A stretch of 64,000 bases of DNA, from the NCBI GenBank assembly GCA_963800235.1, contig CAWDAD010000003.1, positions 930,001-994,000 on the forward strand. Reading direction: 5' to 3'. The position numbers and the translations under genes were made by a program. A model generated the notes under the pieces. That model worked only from the letters and a program-made list of their open reading frames with translations, had not been told where the DNA came from and did not search any database. This DNA is from CAVVNP01 sp963800235 (GTDB taxonomy: Bacteria > Actinomycetota > Acidimicrobiia > Acidimicrobiales > Iamiaceae). This document shows positions 52,284 through 61,486 of this stretch, piece by piece. Every line of letters starts with the position of its first letter. Within the stretch, counting starts at the first letter, position 1.

Positions 52284-53189
52284 TCAGCCCGCCAGGCGGT
52301 CCTTCGGGTACCCGGCGTAGGACTCCTTGAACACGCCCGAGTGCAGCAGGACGACCGCCGCCGGATCGCCCGAGTCGGCGTCGGTGACCGTCGTGCGCAC
52401 CCACGACGACTCGGTGCGCCGGCTCTGACCGAGCCCCACGACCTCGCGCTCGAGCACGTACTCCTGGCCGACGAACAGCGGCCGGCCGAGCAGCCGCACC
52501 TCGAGGTCGAGGAACAGGCCGAGCGCCGGGCCCCGGACCGGGAGGTCGACCGGCACCTTCTGGGTCAGGACGCTGGCCATCTCGATCGGCAGGATCGGCC
52601 GCCCCCAGGGGTTCTCGTCGCGCTCGTACCAGGGGCTGGGCTCGGTGATGGCCGCCAGCTTCTCCCGGAGGGAGAAGGGGTACAGGTCGCCGTTTCGGGT
52701 GTCGAGGTCGACCGAGGCGGTGACCGGCCGCTCGGTGCGCTGCCCGACCTCGAGCTGGTCGACGATGAACAGCTCCCCCGGGTCGCCGACGCCGGCCAGC
52801 CGGGCGCCGAGCTCGGTCTCGGCGTGGGGCTCGACCGACGCCGTGCCGGTGAGGACGGGGGTGCCGTCGGCCTTGGCCGCGTCGATCCGGCCGACGCTGT
52901 CGCCGAGCACGTGCAGGCTGGCGGTGACCTGCTCGCCCTGCACGACCATGGTCTTGAAGTGGGCGCTGATGCAGCCGGTCTCGAACCAGCGACGGCCCCA
53001 CGCCGTGAAGGCGAGCGGGTCGAACTGCGAGAAGTGGGTCGGACCCTCGATCGGCGCGCCGGCCAGGCCGAGGGCACCGGCGGTGTCGGCGTCGTGGACG
53101 CTGGCATGGCCCCCGTACTGCTGGTCGGCCAGGAGCTGCTGCGGCTCGCGGGCCGGCCCGGTGATGGTGAGCGGGGTGGCGAAGGTCAT
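52284..53189 (-). CDS. MaoC-like double hot-dog protein
   Basis: 301 residues with two hot-dog halves. GAPIEGPTHFSQFDPL carries the helix normally holding the catalytic His/Asp of MaoC dehydratases. Later GRPLFVGQEYVLEREVVGLGQ is the second half's typical strand. It may be an enoyl-CoA hydratase or only an acyl-binding protein; the usual D-x4-H pair is not fully evident. ATG at 53189. It is followed upstream by a haloalkane dehalogenase on the same strand, 50 bases away. Confidence 0.7.
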   Translation of the reverse strand: MTFATPLTITGPAREPQQLLADQQYGGHASVHDADTAGALGLAGAPIEGPTHFSQFDPLAFTAWGRRWFETGCISAHFKTMVVQGEQVTASLHVLGDSVGRIDAAKADGTPVLTGTASVEPHAETELGARLAGVGDPGELFIVDQLEVGQRTERPVTASVDLDTRNGDLYPFSLREKLAAITEPSPWYERDENPWGRPILPIEMASVLTQKVPVDLPVRGPALGLFLDLEVRLLGRPLFVGQEYVLEREVVGLGQSRRTESSWVRTTVTDADSGDPAAVVLLHSGVFKESYAGYPKDRLAG

Positions 53190-53238
53190 GGGCCGACGGT
53201 AGGTCGCGCCGGCGGCCCTGTGCCCCGGCGCCGCCCGC

Positions 53239-54123
53239 CTACCGGCCGGGCAGCCAGGCGGCGATGGCCTCGCCGATCTCGTGCGGGCTGTCCTCCTGCA
53301 GGAAGTGGACGCCCGACACCGTGACCTCGGTCTGGTTCGGCCAGGTGCGGCAGAAGTCGCGCTGCGGGCCGGTGAGGATGGCGCCGGGGTCGGCGTTCAC
53401 GAACAGCTTCGGCACCGGCGACCCGGCCAGCCAGTCGGCGTAGGACTGCACGATCTCGGTCACGTCGGCCGGCTCGCCGTCGATGGGGATCTCACGGGGC
53501 CAGTCGAGGGTGGGGCGGCGGCTCGCCGGGTCGACGAAGGGCCGGCGGTACTCGTCCATCTCGGCGTCGGTGAGGGTCCGCTGGATGGAACCGGGCAGGA
53601 TCGCCTCGACGAACAGGTTGCGCTCCATCACCAGCTCCTCGCCCTCCTCGGAGCGCAGTGCCTGGAAGATCGACCGGGCCAGCTCGGGCCACTCGTCCCA
53701 GGTCACCGGACGGACGATGGCCTCCAGGTAGGCGATGCCGGCGACCCGGTCGCGATGGCGGTTGGCCCAGTCGAACCCGAGCGCCGACCCCCAGTCGTGG
53801 ACGACCAGGGTGACGTGGTCGCCGAGGTCGAGCCGGTCGAGCAGGCCGTCGAGGTACCGGCGGTGGCCGACGAAGCGGTACGTCCCCGGTCCGGGGTCGG
53901 GCAGCTTTCCGGAGTCGCCCTGGCCCACCAGGTCGGGGGCGATGCACCGGGCCCTGTCCGACAGGTGGGGGATGACGTTGCGCCACAGGTACGACGAGGT
54001 CGGGTTGCCGTGCAGGAAGACGATCGGGTCGCCCTCGCCCTCCTCGTGGAACGCCATGGCCACGCCGTCGACGTCGATCGAGGACTTCGGCAGCGGCTCG
54101 GAGCTGATGGGTCGGTCGTCCAT
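53239..54123 (-). CDS. dhaA: Haloalkane dehalogenase, subfamily II (DhaA/LinB-like)
   Basis: 294 residues, the size of DhaA and LinB. FLHGNPTSSYLWRN holds the halide-binding Asn, VVHDWGSALGFDWANRH the nucleophile Asp110, AYLEAIVRPVTWDEWP the catalytic Glu of subfamily II, and VSGVHFLQEDSP the catalytic His. It is the second dehalogenase in this window, differing in subfamily from the one at 45650 and so probably acquired or kept for other substrates. It is transcribed towards the MaoC-like gene and divergent from the DUF1254 gene. Confidence 0.92.
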   Translation of the reverse strand: MDDRPISSEPLPKSSIDVDGVAMAFHEEGEGDPIVFLHGNPTSSYLWRNVIPHLSDRARCIAPDLVGQGDSGKLPDPGPGTYRFVGHRRYLDGLLDRLDLGDHVTLVVHDWGSALGFDWANRHRDRVAGIAYLEAIVRPVTWDEWPELARSIFQALRSEEGEELVMERNLFVEAILPGSIQRTLTDAEMDEYRRPFVDPASRRPTLDWPREIPIDGEPADVTEIVQSYADWLAGSPVPKLFVNADPGAILTGPQRDFCRTWPNQTEVTVSGVHFLQEDSPHEIGEAIAAWLPGR

Positions 54124-54241
54124 GGACCCATGTTCGCCGACCGACGAGCTCGGCGGCCGCGCCCGGCCGCGGCGCGGGTGCCACCATGGACGCCGGTCGG
54201 CCGTCGGCGCCGACCACCCAGAGCGTGACCCCCTCCGCCCC

Positions 54242-55777
54242 ATGAGCCCTCCACCGTCGGGCACCGGTCCGACCCGCCGCCTGCTGCGCCCGCTGGCGCT
54301 GCTGGTCGCCCTGGCCCTGGCCGCCGCCTGCTCGTCGAGCACGGGGAGCAGGAGCTCCCCCGCGGCCAGCGGGGCGGGACCCGGCGGGTCCGGGACGGCG
54401 GTCGCCGGCGACACCGGCACCGGCACCGCCACGACGGACACCGGCGACACGGGCGCGGACACCGGCGACACGAGCGCGGACGGCACCGCCGGTGCGACGG
54501 CGTCACCGGAGCAGCGGGCGGTGCAGGCCTACCTGGCCGGCCTGCCGCTGGTGACGACCACCCGGATCATGCAGCTGTTCGCCGGGATCGCGGGGGTCAA
54601 CACGCTGCTGCGGACCGCGAAGCTGACCGATGCCAGCGTCCGCCTGGTCGTCGCCCCCAACCACGACACCCTGTACGCCCTGGCGGTGCTCGACCTCCGC
54701 AACGGCCCGATGGCGCTGACCGTGCCGAGGATCGACCGGTACTACGTGATCCAGGCCATCGACGCATGGATGGGGACCGTGACCGACATCGGGACCCGCC
54801 AGACGAAGGCCGAGCCCGGCACCTGGGTGTTCACCGCACCGGGGTCGACCGCCACCGTCCCGCCCGGCGCCCACCGGGTCGAATCGCCGACCAACCAGCT
54901 GATCCTGCTCGGCCGGGTGCGGGCCAGCAGCCCCGCCGACGCCCCCGCCGCCTTCGCCGCCACCGACGAGCTGAAGCTGGAGCCGCTCTCGACCCTCGTC
55001 GGCGGGCCCCCGCAGGAGCCGGCGGCCGCGCTGCCGCCTCCCGCCGGCAAACCCGAGGCGGCGGGGACCGACGGCCTCCTCTACTGGGACGAGCTGGGCG
55101 ACGACCTGGCGGTGAACCCGCCGCCCGACGCCCGACGCCGAGCAGCCATCGAGGCGGTCGCCCCGCTCGGCGTCGGCGCCGGCCGCCACCCCTCCACCGA
55201 GGCGTCCTCGGCCGACCGGACGGTGCTCGCCCGGGCCTCGACCCGGGGGAACCAGGAGGTCACCGGCACCAGCCGCATCGCCGGCCGGACCTCCAACGGC
55301 TGGCGGGTGAACGTGCACCTCGGCGACCTCGGTCCGGGCACCTCGCTGCTCACCGAGGCCCAGGTGGCGCGCCACGGCTGGGGCGCCAACGTCGGTGAGG
55401 AATCGGTCTACGCGGTCGCCGCCACCGCGTCGGACGGCAAGCCGCTCGACGGCTCCAAGACGTACCGGATCCACCTCCCGCCGGGTGGCGAGCCGCCGGT
55501 GGGGGCGTTCTGGTCGTTCACCGTCTACGGCGAGGACGACTTCTACTTCCCCAACCCGCAGGACCGGTACTCCCTGAGCGGCCAGACCCCGGGGCTGGTG
55601 CGCAACCCTGACGGATCGCTCGACCTCTACCTCGGCAGCCGGGCGCCGGCCCGGCACGAGGCCAACTGGATCCCCACCCCGGCCGGGCCGTTCGAGCTGA
55701 TCCTCCGGATGTACCTGCCGGGAGCGGCAGTCCTCGACGGCACCTACCGCTACCCACCCATCGAGGTGGTCGGCTGA
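54242..55777 (+). CDS. DUF1254/DUF1214 lipoprotein
   Basis: 511 residues. A signal peptide with lipobox LAAAC is followed by a low-complexity Asp/Thr/Gly stalk (residues 45-90), then DUF1254 (VVAPNHDTLYALAVLDLRNGPMALTVP; RYYVIQAIDAWM) and DUF1214 (WSFTVYGEDDFYFPNPQDRYSL). The pair is a common secreted bacterial module of unknown function, sometimes linked with hydrocarbon or lipid clusters. It ends in a terminator hairpin and is divergent from the subfamily II dehalogenase. Confidence 0.88.
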   Translation: MSPPPSGTGPTRRLLRPLALLVALALAAACSSSTGSRSSPAASGAGPGGSGTAVAGDTGTGTATTDTGDTGADTGDTSADGTAGATASPEQRAVQAYLAGLPLVTTTRIMQLFAGIAGVNTLLRTAKLTDASVRLVVAPNHDTLYALAVLDLRNGPMALTVPRIDRYYVIQAIDAWMGTVTDIGTRQTKAEPGTWVFTAPGSTATVPPGAHRVESPTNQLILLGRVRASSPADAPAAFAATDELKLEPLSTLVGGPPQEPAAALPPPAGKPEAAGTDGLLYWDELGDDLAVNPPPDARRRAAIEAVAPLGVGAGRHPSTEASSADRTVLARASTRGNQEVTGTSRIAGRTSNGWRVNVHLGDLGPGTSLLTEAQVARHGWGANVGEESVYAVAATASDGKPLDGSKTYRIHLPPGGEPPVGAFWSFTVYGEDDFYFPNPQDRYSLSGQTPGLVRNPDGSLDLYLGSRAPARHEANWIPTPAGPFELILRMYLPGAAVLDGTYRYPPIEVVG

Positions 55778-55800
55778 GCCGGGCCGGGGCGGCCCGGCTC
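55776..55800 (+). terminator. Terminator of the DUF1254 gene
   Basis: Perfect 10-base arms GAGCCGGGCC and GGCCCGGCTC around a 5-base loop begin within the stop codon of the DUF1254 gene and end 36 bases before the next start. The stem is strong, with no U tract. Confidence 0.7.
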
Positions 55801-55836
55801 CCGTGTCCCCTGCAGGCGACGGGACCACCTGGTTGG

Positions 55837-57774
55837 ATGACGTCGATGAGCGACCAGGACGACCTCTCCCCCAAACCGGCCTCCGACCAGACCCGCCGGC
55901 GCAACTCCGCCGCGGTGGTCGACTTCGACGACGCCACCGACTTCGCCGGCGCGCAGCGCGGGCTCGTCGCCCAGCACGACACCGGGCGCATCGAGCTCGA
56001 CGGGCGCCAGGTGTGGGACGTGGCCGCCCACGACTTCCTGCGCACCGACGACCCGGCCCCCGAGACCGTGCACCCCGGGCTCTGGCGCCAGGGGAAGCTC
56101 AACGCCTTCCACGGGCTGTTCGAGGTCGCCGACGGCGTCTGGCAGGCGCGGGGCTACGACATCAGCAACATCAGCTTCCTGGCCACCGACCACGGCTGGC
56201 TGATCATCGACCCGCTCACCACCACCGAGACCGCCGCCGCCTGCCTGCAGCTCGCCAACGACCAGCTGGGCGAGCGCCCGGTCGTCGGCGTCATCTACAC
56301 CCACAGCCACGTCGACCACTTCGGCGGCATCTACGGCGTCACCACCGCCGAGGCGGTCCAGGCCGGCGACGTGCGGATCATCGCCCCGGACGGGTTCATG
56401 ACCGAGGCGGTGGGCGAGAACATCCTGGCCGGCCCGATCATGATCCGCCGGGCCCTCTACCAGTTCGGCCCGCTGCTCCCCCCGGGCCCGCAGGGCCAGG
56501 TCGACAACGGGCTCGGCGCCGCCCTGCCCACCGGCACCAGCGAGCTGCTGGCCCCGACCGAGACCATCGTCGAGACCGGCACGGAGCTCGACGTCGATGG
56601 GCTGCGGGTGGTGTTCCAGAACACCCCCGACGCCGAGGCGCCGGCGGAGATGAACTTCTTCTTCCCGGACCACCGGCTGCTGTGCATGGCCGAGAACTGC
56701 ACGCACAACATCCACAACCTGTACCCGATCCGCGGCGCCCAGACGAGGGACGCCCTGGCCTGGAGCAAGTACATCCAGGAGGCCCTGCTCCTGTGGGGCG
56801 ACGACACCGACACCATGTTCACCAGCCACCACTGGCCCCGGTTCGGCCAGGACGACGTCAAGGCGTTCCTGGCGCTGCAGCGCGACGTGTACCGCTGGAT
56901 GCACGACCAGACCCTGCGGCTCGCCAACCACGGCCGCACGCCCGACCAGATCTCCGAGGCGCTGGCCCTGCCCGACGCCTTCGCCCGCCAGAGCCACGTG
57001 CACGGCTACTACGGCACGGTCAGCCACAACGTGCGGTCGGTCTACAACCGCTACCTGGGCTGGTACGACGGCAACCCGTCCAACCTGCACCCCCTGCCGC
57101 CCGAGGAGGCCGGTCGGCGCTACGTCGAGCTGATGGGCGGCGCCGACGCGGTGGTGGCGAAGGCCCGTGAGGCGTTCGACCGGGGCGAGTACCGCTGGAC
57201 CGCCCAGCTGCTCAACCACGTCGTGTTCAGCGACCCGACGAACCAGGCCGCCCGCCGGCTGGCGGCCGACGCCATGGAGCAGCTCGGCTACCAGGCCGAG
57301 TCGGGCACCTGGCGCAACGCCTACCTGTCGGGCGCCTTCGAGCTGCGCCACGGGTCGCTGAAGCTGGGCAAGGCCGGAACCCCTCGGCTGGCCAACGCCC
57401 TCGACGGCGAGCAGCTGGTCGACGTGATGGGCGTGCGCTTCGACCCGGACCGCTTCCGGGACGCCGCCACCATCGTCTGGCGGGTCACCGACATCGACGA
57501 GACGCTGGCGGTCGGCGTGGCCAACGCCGCCGTGCACCTGACCCCGCTGGCCGCGCCGTCCGAGGGCGGCGAGCTCCCCGACGCCGACGTGGTCTGCACC
57601 CTCACGCGGCCGACCCTGGTCGAGGTGGTCGACCGGGTCGAGCGCTTCGACGAGCGGGTCGACGACGGGTCGATCACGGTGGACGCCGGCGACGCCGGGG
57701 TGGCCCGGTCGTTCCTCGCCGCCCTCGACGTCTTCGAGACCCCGAACCTGATCGAGCCCAACCCCGCCGTCTGA
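55837..57774 (+). CDS. SdsA-type alkylsulfatase (MBL fold)
   Basis: 645 residues of type III zinc sulfatase. The zinc motif THSHVDHFGG (His156, His158, Asp160, His161) is followed by AENCTHNIHNLYP and TSHHWPRFG with further ligands. A helical dimerisation part and a C-terminal sterol-carrier-protein-like domain (residues 530-645) complete the SdsA1 plan. No signal peptide is visible. It should release alcohol and sulfate from alkyl sulfates such as dodecyl sulfate. Its alcohol product could enter the acyl-CoA enzymes nearby. ATG 55837; a second ATG three codons later is possible. Confidence 0.9.
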   Translation: MTSMSDQDDLSPKPASDQTRRRNSAAVVDFDDATDFAGAQRGLVAQHDTGRIELDGRQVWDVAAHDFLRTDDPAPETVHPGLWRQGKLNAFHGLFEVADGVWQARGYDISNISFLATDHGWLIIDPLTTTETAAACLQLANDQLGERPVVGVIYTHSHVDHFGGIYGVTTAEAVQAGDVRIIAPDGFMTEAVGENILAGPIMIRRALYQFGPLLPPGPQGQVDNGLGAALPTGTSELLAPTETIVETGTELDVDGLRVVFQNTPDAEAPAEMNFFFPDHRLLCMAENCTHNIHNLYPIRGAQTRDALAWSKYIQEALLLWGDDTDTMFTSHHWPRFGQDDVKAFLALQRDVYRWMHDQTLRLANHGRTPDQISEALALPDAFARQSHVHGYYGTVSHNVRSVYNRYLGWYDGNPSNLHPLPPEEAGRRYVELMGGADAVVAKAREAFDRGEYRWTAQLLNHVVFSDPTNQAARRLAADAMEQLGYQAESGTWRNAYLSGAFELRHGSLKLGKAGTPRLANALDGEQLVDVMGVRFDPDRFRDAATIVWRVTDIDETLAVGVANAAVHLTPLAAPSEGGELPDADVVCTLTRPTLVEVVDRVERFDERVDDGSITVDAGDAGVARSFLAALDVFETPNLIEPNPAV

Positions 57775-57820
57775 GCAGGTCGGCTCGGGGGGCGGCGCGA
57801 GCGCGCGATCCCTCCGGAGA

Positions 57821-57862
57821 AACGTGCTGCAACGCACCTCTGCGGTGCACAACTGCACAGTT
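57821..57862 (+). terminator. Imperfect hairpin downstream of the alkylsulfatase
   Basis: An inner GCACC/GGTGC stem with a 5-base loop and an outer GTGC/GCAC stem are separated by an internal loop. It lies 47 bases after the stop in an otherwise gene-free 212-base stretch in which I see nothing else of note. Confidence 0.45.
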
Positions 57863-57986
57863 CTCGGCGGGAGGGGGCGGTCAGCGGCCAGGGCGGGGAG
57901 CGCAGCACCGCCGGGGCGGGGAGCGCGGCACGGCCGGACGGGTCGGCGGCACGGCGCGTCGGCTCGGCCCGTGGCAGGGTGCGGGC

Positions 57987-58766
57987 ATGACGGTCCGCAC
58001 CGAACCGACCGGACGCACGCTGGTCGTCACCATCGACCGGCCGGCCGCCCGCAACGCCATCGACGGACCGACCGCCGAGGCCCTGCACGACGCCTTCGTC
58101 GCCTTCGACACCGACGGCGATCTCGACGTGGCCGTGCTCACCGGCGCCGGGGGCACCTTCTGCGCCGGCGCCGACCTGAAGGCGATCGGCTCCGGGCGGG
58201 GCAACCGGGTCGAGGAGGACATGGGCGAGCCGGGCCCGCTCGGCTGCACCCGCCTGCTCCTGCAGAAGCCGGTGATCGCCGCGGTGGAGGGCTACGCGGT
58301 GGCCGGCGGGCTCGAGCTGGCCCTGTGGTGCGACCTGCGGGTGGCGGCCCGTGACGCCACCTTCGGGGTCTTCTGCCGCCGGTGGGGGGTGCCGCTGGTC
58401 GACGGCGGGACGGTGCGCCTGCCGAGGCTGATCGGCCACAGCCGGGCCCTCGACATGATCCTGACCGGGCGAGGGGTGTCGGGCGAGGAGGCCGGCGGGT
58501 GGGGCCTGGCCAACCGCGTCGTCGAGTCCGGCGGCGCCCTCGAGGCCGCGACCGGGCTGGCCGGGTCGCTGTCGGCGCTGCCGCAGGTGTGCCTGCGCAC
58601 CGACCGGATGTCGAGCTACGAGCAGTGGGGGCTCGACCTCGGCGATGCCATGGCCAACGAGGTCCGCCACGGGCTGGTGCCCATCCGCTCGGGCGAGACC
58701 CGGTCCGGGGCGGCGCGCTTCGCCGCAGGCGTCGGCCGCCACGGCGAGGAGGCCGGCCGTGGGTGA
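57987..58766 (+). CDS. Enoyl-CoA hydratase/isomerase (crotonase family)
   Basis: 259 residues. GAGGTFCAGADLKAIGSGRGN is the first oxyanion loop and AAVEGYAVAGGLELALWCDLRVA the second, as in crotonases; the following FGVFCRRWGVPLVDGGTVRLPRLIG region carries the acid residue seen in several ECH-like enzymes. It should hydrate or isomerise an unsaturated acyl-CoA. It overlaps the start of a second crotonase by 8 bases. Confidence 0.9.
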   Translation: MTVRTEPTGRTLVVTIDRPAARNAIDGPTAEALHDAFVAFDTDGDLDVAVLTGAGGTFCAGADLKAIGSGRGNRVEEDMGEPGPLGCTRLLLQKPVIAAVEGYAVAGGLELALWCDLRVAARDATFGVFCRRWGVPLVDGGTVRLPRLIGHSRALDMILTGRGVSGEEAGGWGLANRVVESGGALEAATGLAGSLSALPQVCLRTDRMSSYEQWGLDLGDAMANEVRHGLVPIRSGETRSGAARFAAGVGRHGEEAGRG

Positions 58767-59691
58767 GGCGATCCGCATCACCGACGACGACGGGGTCCGC
58801 CACCTGGTGCTGTGCCGGGCCGAGGAGTTCAACACGATCACGCCGACGCTTCGCGACGAGCTCGACGCCGCCCTCGACCACGCCGACCGCGACCACTCGG
58901 TGAAGGTGGTGCTGCTGCGAGCCGAAGGCAAGGCGTTCTGCGCCGGCTTCGGCCTCGACTGGTCGACCCTGGCCCAAGCAGAGGAGTCGGATGATCCGTT
59001 GGAGGAGCAGACGGCCGCGGGCGGCGCAGTTGATGCGCCGCCCGAGCGGAGGAGGGCGGGGTTGGGGCCCCGCCCGGGCAAGAGAACATGGGACAGCGTC
59101 GCCGACGTGCAGATGATCGGGCGGTTCGGGAACACCTTCGCCAAGCTGCACTCGATCTCGAAGCCCACCCTGGCCGCGGTCCAGGGGTGGTGCATCGCCG
59201 GCGGCACCGACATGGTGCTGAACGCGGATGTGATCGTGGCCGGCGAGTCGGCCCGGTTCGGCTACCCGCCCGCCCGGGTGTGGGGCGTGCCGGAGGCGCC
59301 GTGGGTCTGGGTCGCCCGCCTGGGGCTCGAACGGGCGAAGCGCTACCTCTTCACCGGCGACGAGCTGACCGCCACCGAGGCGGCCGAGGTCGGGATGATC
59401 CTCGAGTGCGTGCCCGACGACGAGCTGCACGACCACGCCGTCGCCCTCGCCCGCCGCATGGCCACCCTGCCGCTCAACCAGCTCCAGATGATGAAGTGGA
59501 TGCTGAACGACGTGGCCCGCCACCAGTACCAGCCCGACACCAGCCGGCTGCTCGGGTTCCTGTTCGACGGGGTGGCCCGCCACACCCAGGAGGGCCTCGA
59601 CTTCGTGGCCCGGGCCCAGGAGGTCGGTTGGCGAGAGGCGGTGCGCGAGCGCGATCGCCCCTTCGGCGACTACGGCGAGCGCGGCCGCTAG
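58759..59691 (+). CDS. Enoyl-CoA hydratase/isomerase with an in-frame palindromic insertion
   Basis: 310 residues. AEGKAFCAGFGLDWSTL is the first oxyanion loop, KPTLAAVQGWCIAGGTDMVLNADVIVAGESARFGYPPARVWG the usual second region. Between them about 35 extra residues (roughly 77-111, Glu/Pro/Gly/Arg-rich) occur where related crotonases have only a short loop. The DNA there (about 58985-59085) holds two perfect hairpins. The GTG start overlaps the first crotonase. The insertion sits after the first loop and could alter activity; it may have come from a small mobile palindrome. Confidence 0.82.
   Translation: MGEAIRITDDDGVRHLVLCRAEEFNTITPTLRDELDAALDHADRDHSVKVVLLRAEGKAFCAGFGLDWSTLAQAEESDDPLEEQTAAGGAVDAPPERRRAGLGPRPGKRTWDSVADVQMIGRFGNTFAKLHSISKPTLAAVQGWCIAGGTDMVLNADVIVAGESARFGYPPARVWGVPEAPWVWVARLGLERAKRYLFTGDELTATEAAEVGMILECVPDDELHDHAVALARRMATLPLNQLQMMKWMLNDVARHQYQPDTSRLLGFLFDGVARHTQEGLDFVARAQEVGWREAVRERDRPFGDYGERGR
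59018..59075. repeat. Two adjacent perfect palindromes inside a coding region
   Basis: CGGGCGGCGCA and TGCGCCGCCCG (59018-59044, 5-base loop) are followed by GGGCGGGG and CCCCGCCC (59054-59075, 6-base loop). Both fall in the extra segment of the crotonase gene. Such dense perfect stems are unusual within coding sequence and suggest an inserted palindromic repeat. Confidence 0.65.
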
Positions 59692-59729
59692 CCGTGTGCC
59701 AGGCCTGCAACCCCGGCACGCTCGCCGTC

Positions 59730-61427
59730 ATGCGGGCCCTCACGCCCCGACTGCGGGTGCCCGCCGACGTCGGGAACGGCCTGCGTCGACATCGGAGGAC
59801 GCCGACCGGGCCCCACGACCACCCGCCGGTGGCCGACGCCGTCCTCACCGGGGGGACGGTGCTCACCATGCGCGCCGCCGAGCCCCGGGCCGAGGCGGTG
59901 GCGGTGCGCGACGGCGCCCTCGTGGCCGTCGGCACCGACGAGGAGATCGCCGCGCTGACCGGGCCGGGCACCGAGCGCATCGACCTCGACGGCCGGTGCG
60001 TGCTGCCGGGCCTGGTCGATCCGCACATGCACCTGGGGTTCACCGCCTTCGACGACTGGCTCGACCTCAGCCCGATGGCCACGCCGACCGCCGACCTGGT
60101 GCTCGACCGCCTGCGGGGCGCGGTCGCCGCCACCCCCGCCGGCGAGTGGATCCGGGCCAAGCAGCTCGACCCGTCCATCACCGTCGGGCTGGCCCCGCCG
60201 ACCCGGTCCGAGCTCGACGCCCTGGCCCCCGACCACCCGGTCTTCCTGCTCGAGGGCAACGGCCACATCGCCTACGTCAACGGCCGGGCCATCGCCCTGG
60301 CCGGCATCGACCGGGACACGCCCGATCCGCCCACCGCCCGCTTCGGCCACGACGCCACCGGCGAGCTGTCGGGCCGGCTCGAGGAGACGGCCGCCTTCGC
60401 CCCGTTCGTCCTGCGCATGCCGCTCCCCAGTCCCGAGGAGCTGGTGGCACGGGGACGCCGGCTGCTCGACCACGCCGCATCGGTCGGCTGCACGGCGCTG
60501 CACGACTGCGGCATCGGCATGGTGGCCGGCCCCGGCGACCTGACCGTGCTGCAGCAGGTCATGGCCGGCGACCCGCCCGTCCGCTACCGGGGGATGCTCG
60601 TGTCCACCGCCATGGACCGCTGGGACGAGCTCGGCCTGCGGCCCGGCGACGGCGACGACCGCCTCCGGCTCACCGGCGTCAAGGCGTGGTCCGACGGGTC
60701 GAACCAGGCCGGCACCGGCTACCAGCGCGAGCCGTACGTCGGCGGCGACGACCGGGGCAGCCTCAACTACTCGGCCGACGAGCTGGCCGCCGTCGTCGAC
60801 CGCGCCCACCGCGCCGGCTGGCAGGTCGGCGTCCACGCCAACGGCGACGCCGCCATCGACACGACCATCGACGCCTACGAGCAGGCCCTCCGGGCCACCC
60901 CCCGGACCGACCACCGCCACCGCATCGAGCACTGCAGCGTGCTGCACCCCGACCAGATCCGGCGGATGGCCGAGCTCGGGCTGTCGCCGTCGTTCCTCAT
61001 CGGTCACGTCCGCTGGTGGGGTCGGGCGTTCCGCGACCGCCTGCTCGGCCCCGACCGGGCCCGCCTCTACGACCCGTCCGCGACGGCGTTGGCCGCCGGG
61101 CTGCGCATCTCGCTGCACTCGGACTGGAACGTGACCCCGCTCGAACCGCTGCGCTACGTCGAGGACGCCGTCACCCGGGTCATGTCCGAGGGCGGCGAGG
61201 TGCTGAACGCCGACGAGCGCATCCCCGTCGAGGCCGCCCTGCGGGCGGTCACCGCCGACGCCGCCTGGCAGTGCGGGCTCGACGGCATCGTCGGCTCGCT
61301 GGAACCGGGCAAGCGGGCCGACCTCACCGTGCTCGAGGACGACCCGACCGCCGTCGAGCCCCGCACCATCGCCGGCATCGCGGTGAGCGAGACCTGGCTC
61401 GACGGCACCCGCCGCTTCCACCGCTGA
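59730..61427 (+). CDS. Amidohydrolase family 3 protein (YtcJ-like)
   Basis: 565 residues. ADAVLTGGTVLTMRAAEPRAEAVAVRDG and LPGLVDPHMHLGF give the first strand and the HxH metal site. KAWSDGSNQAGTG, VGVHANGDAAIDTTIDAYE and HRIEHCSVLHPDQI, then LHSDWNVTPLEPL, match the YtcJ-like metal-dependent hydrolases. The last segment GSLEPGKRADLTVLEDDP is standard. The start is uncertain: ATG 59730 adds about 33 poorly conserved residues before the domain; GTG 59830 would give a normal length. Substrate unknown. Confidence 0.87.
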   Translation: MRALTPRLRVPADVGNGLRRHRRTPTGPHDHPPVADAVLTGGTVLTMRAAEPRAEAVAVRDGALVAVGTDEEIAALTGPGTERIDLDGRCVLPGLVDPHMHLGFTAFDDWLDLSPMATPTADLVLDRLRGAVAATPAGEWIRAKQLDPSITVGLAPPTRSELDALAPDHPVFLLEGNGHIAYVNGRAIALAGIDRDTPDPPTARFGHDATGELSGRLEETAAFAPFVLRMPLPSPEELVARGRRLLDHAASVGCTALHDCGIGMVAGPGDLTVLQQVMAGDPPVRYRGMLVSTAMDRWDELGLRPGDGDDRLRLTGVKAWSDGSNQAGTGYQREPYVGGDDRGSLNYSADELAAVVDRAHRAGWQVGVHANGDAAIDTTIDAYEQALRATPRTDHRHRIEHCSVLHPDQIRRMAELGLSPSFLIGHVRWWGRAFRDRLLGPDRARLYDPSATALAAGLRISLHSDWNVTPLEPLRYVEDAVTRVMSEGGEVLNADERIPVEAALRAVTADAAWQCGLDGIVGSLEPGKRADLTVLEDDPTAVEPRTIAGIAVSETWLDGTRRFHR

Positions 61428-61486
61428 GCCGCGAGGTTCGACACCGACGGAGGCCGAGCCGTCGCGCCATCGGCCATGATGCGCCC

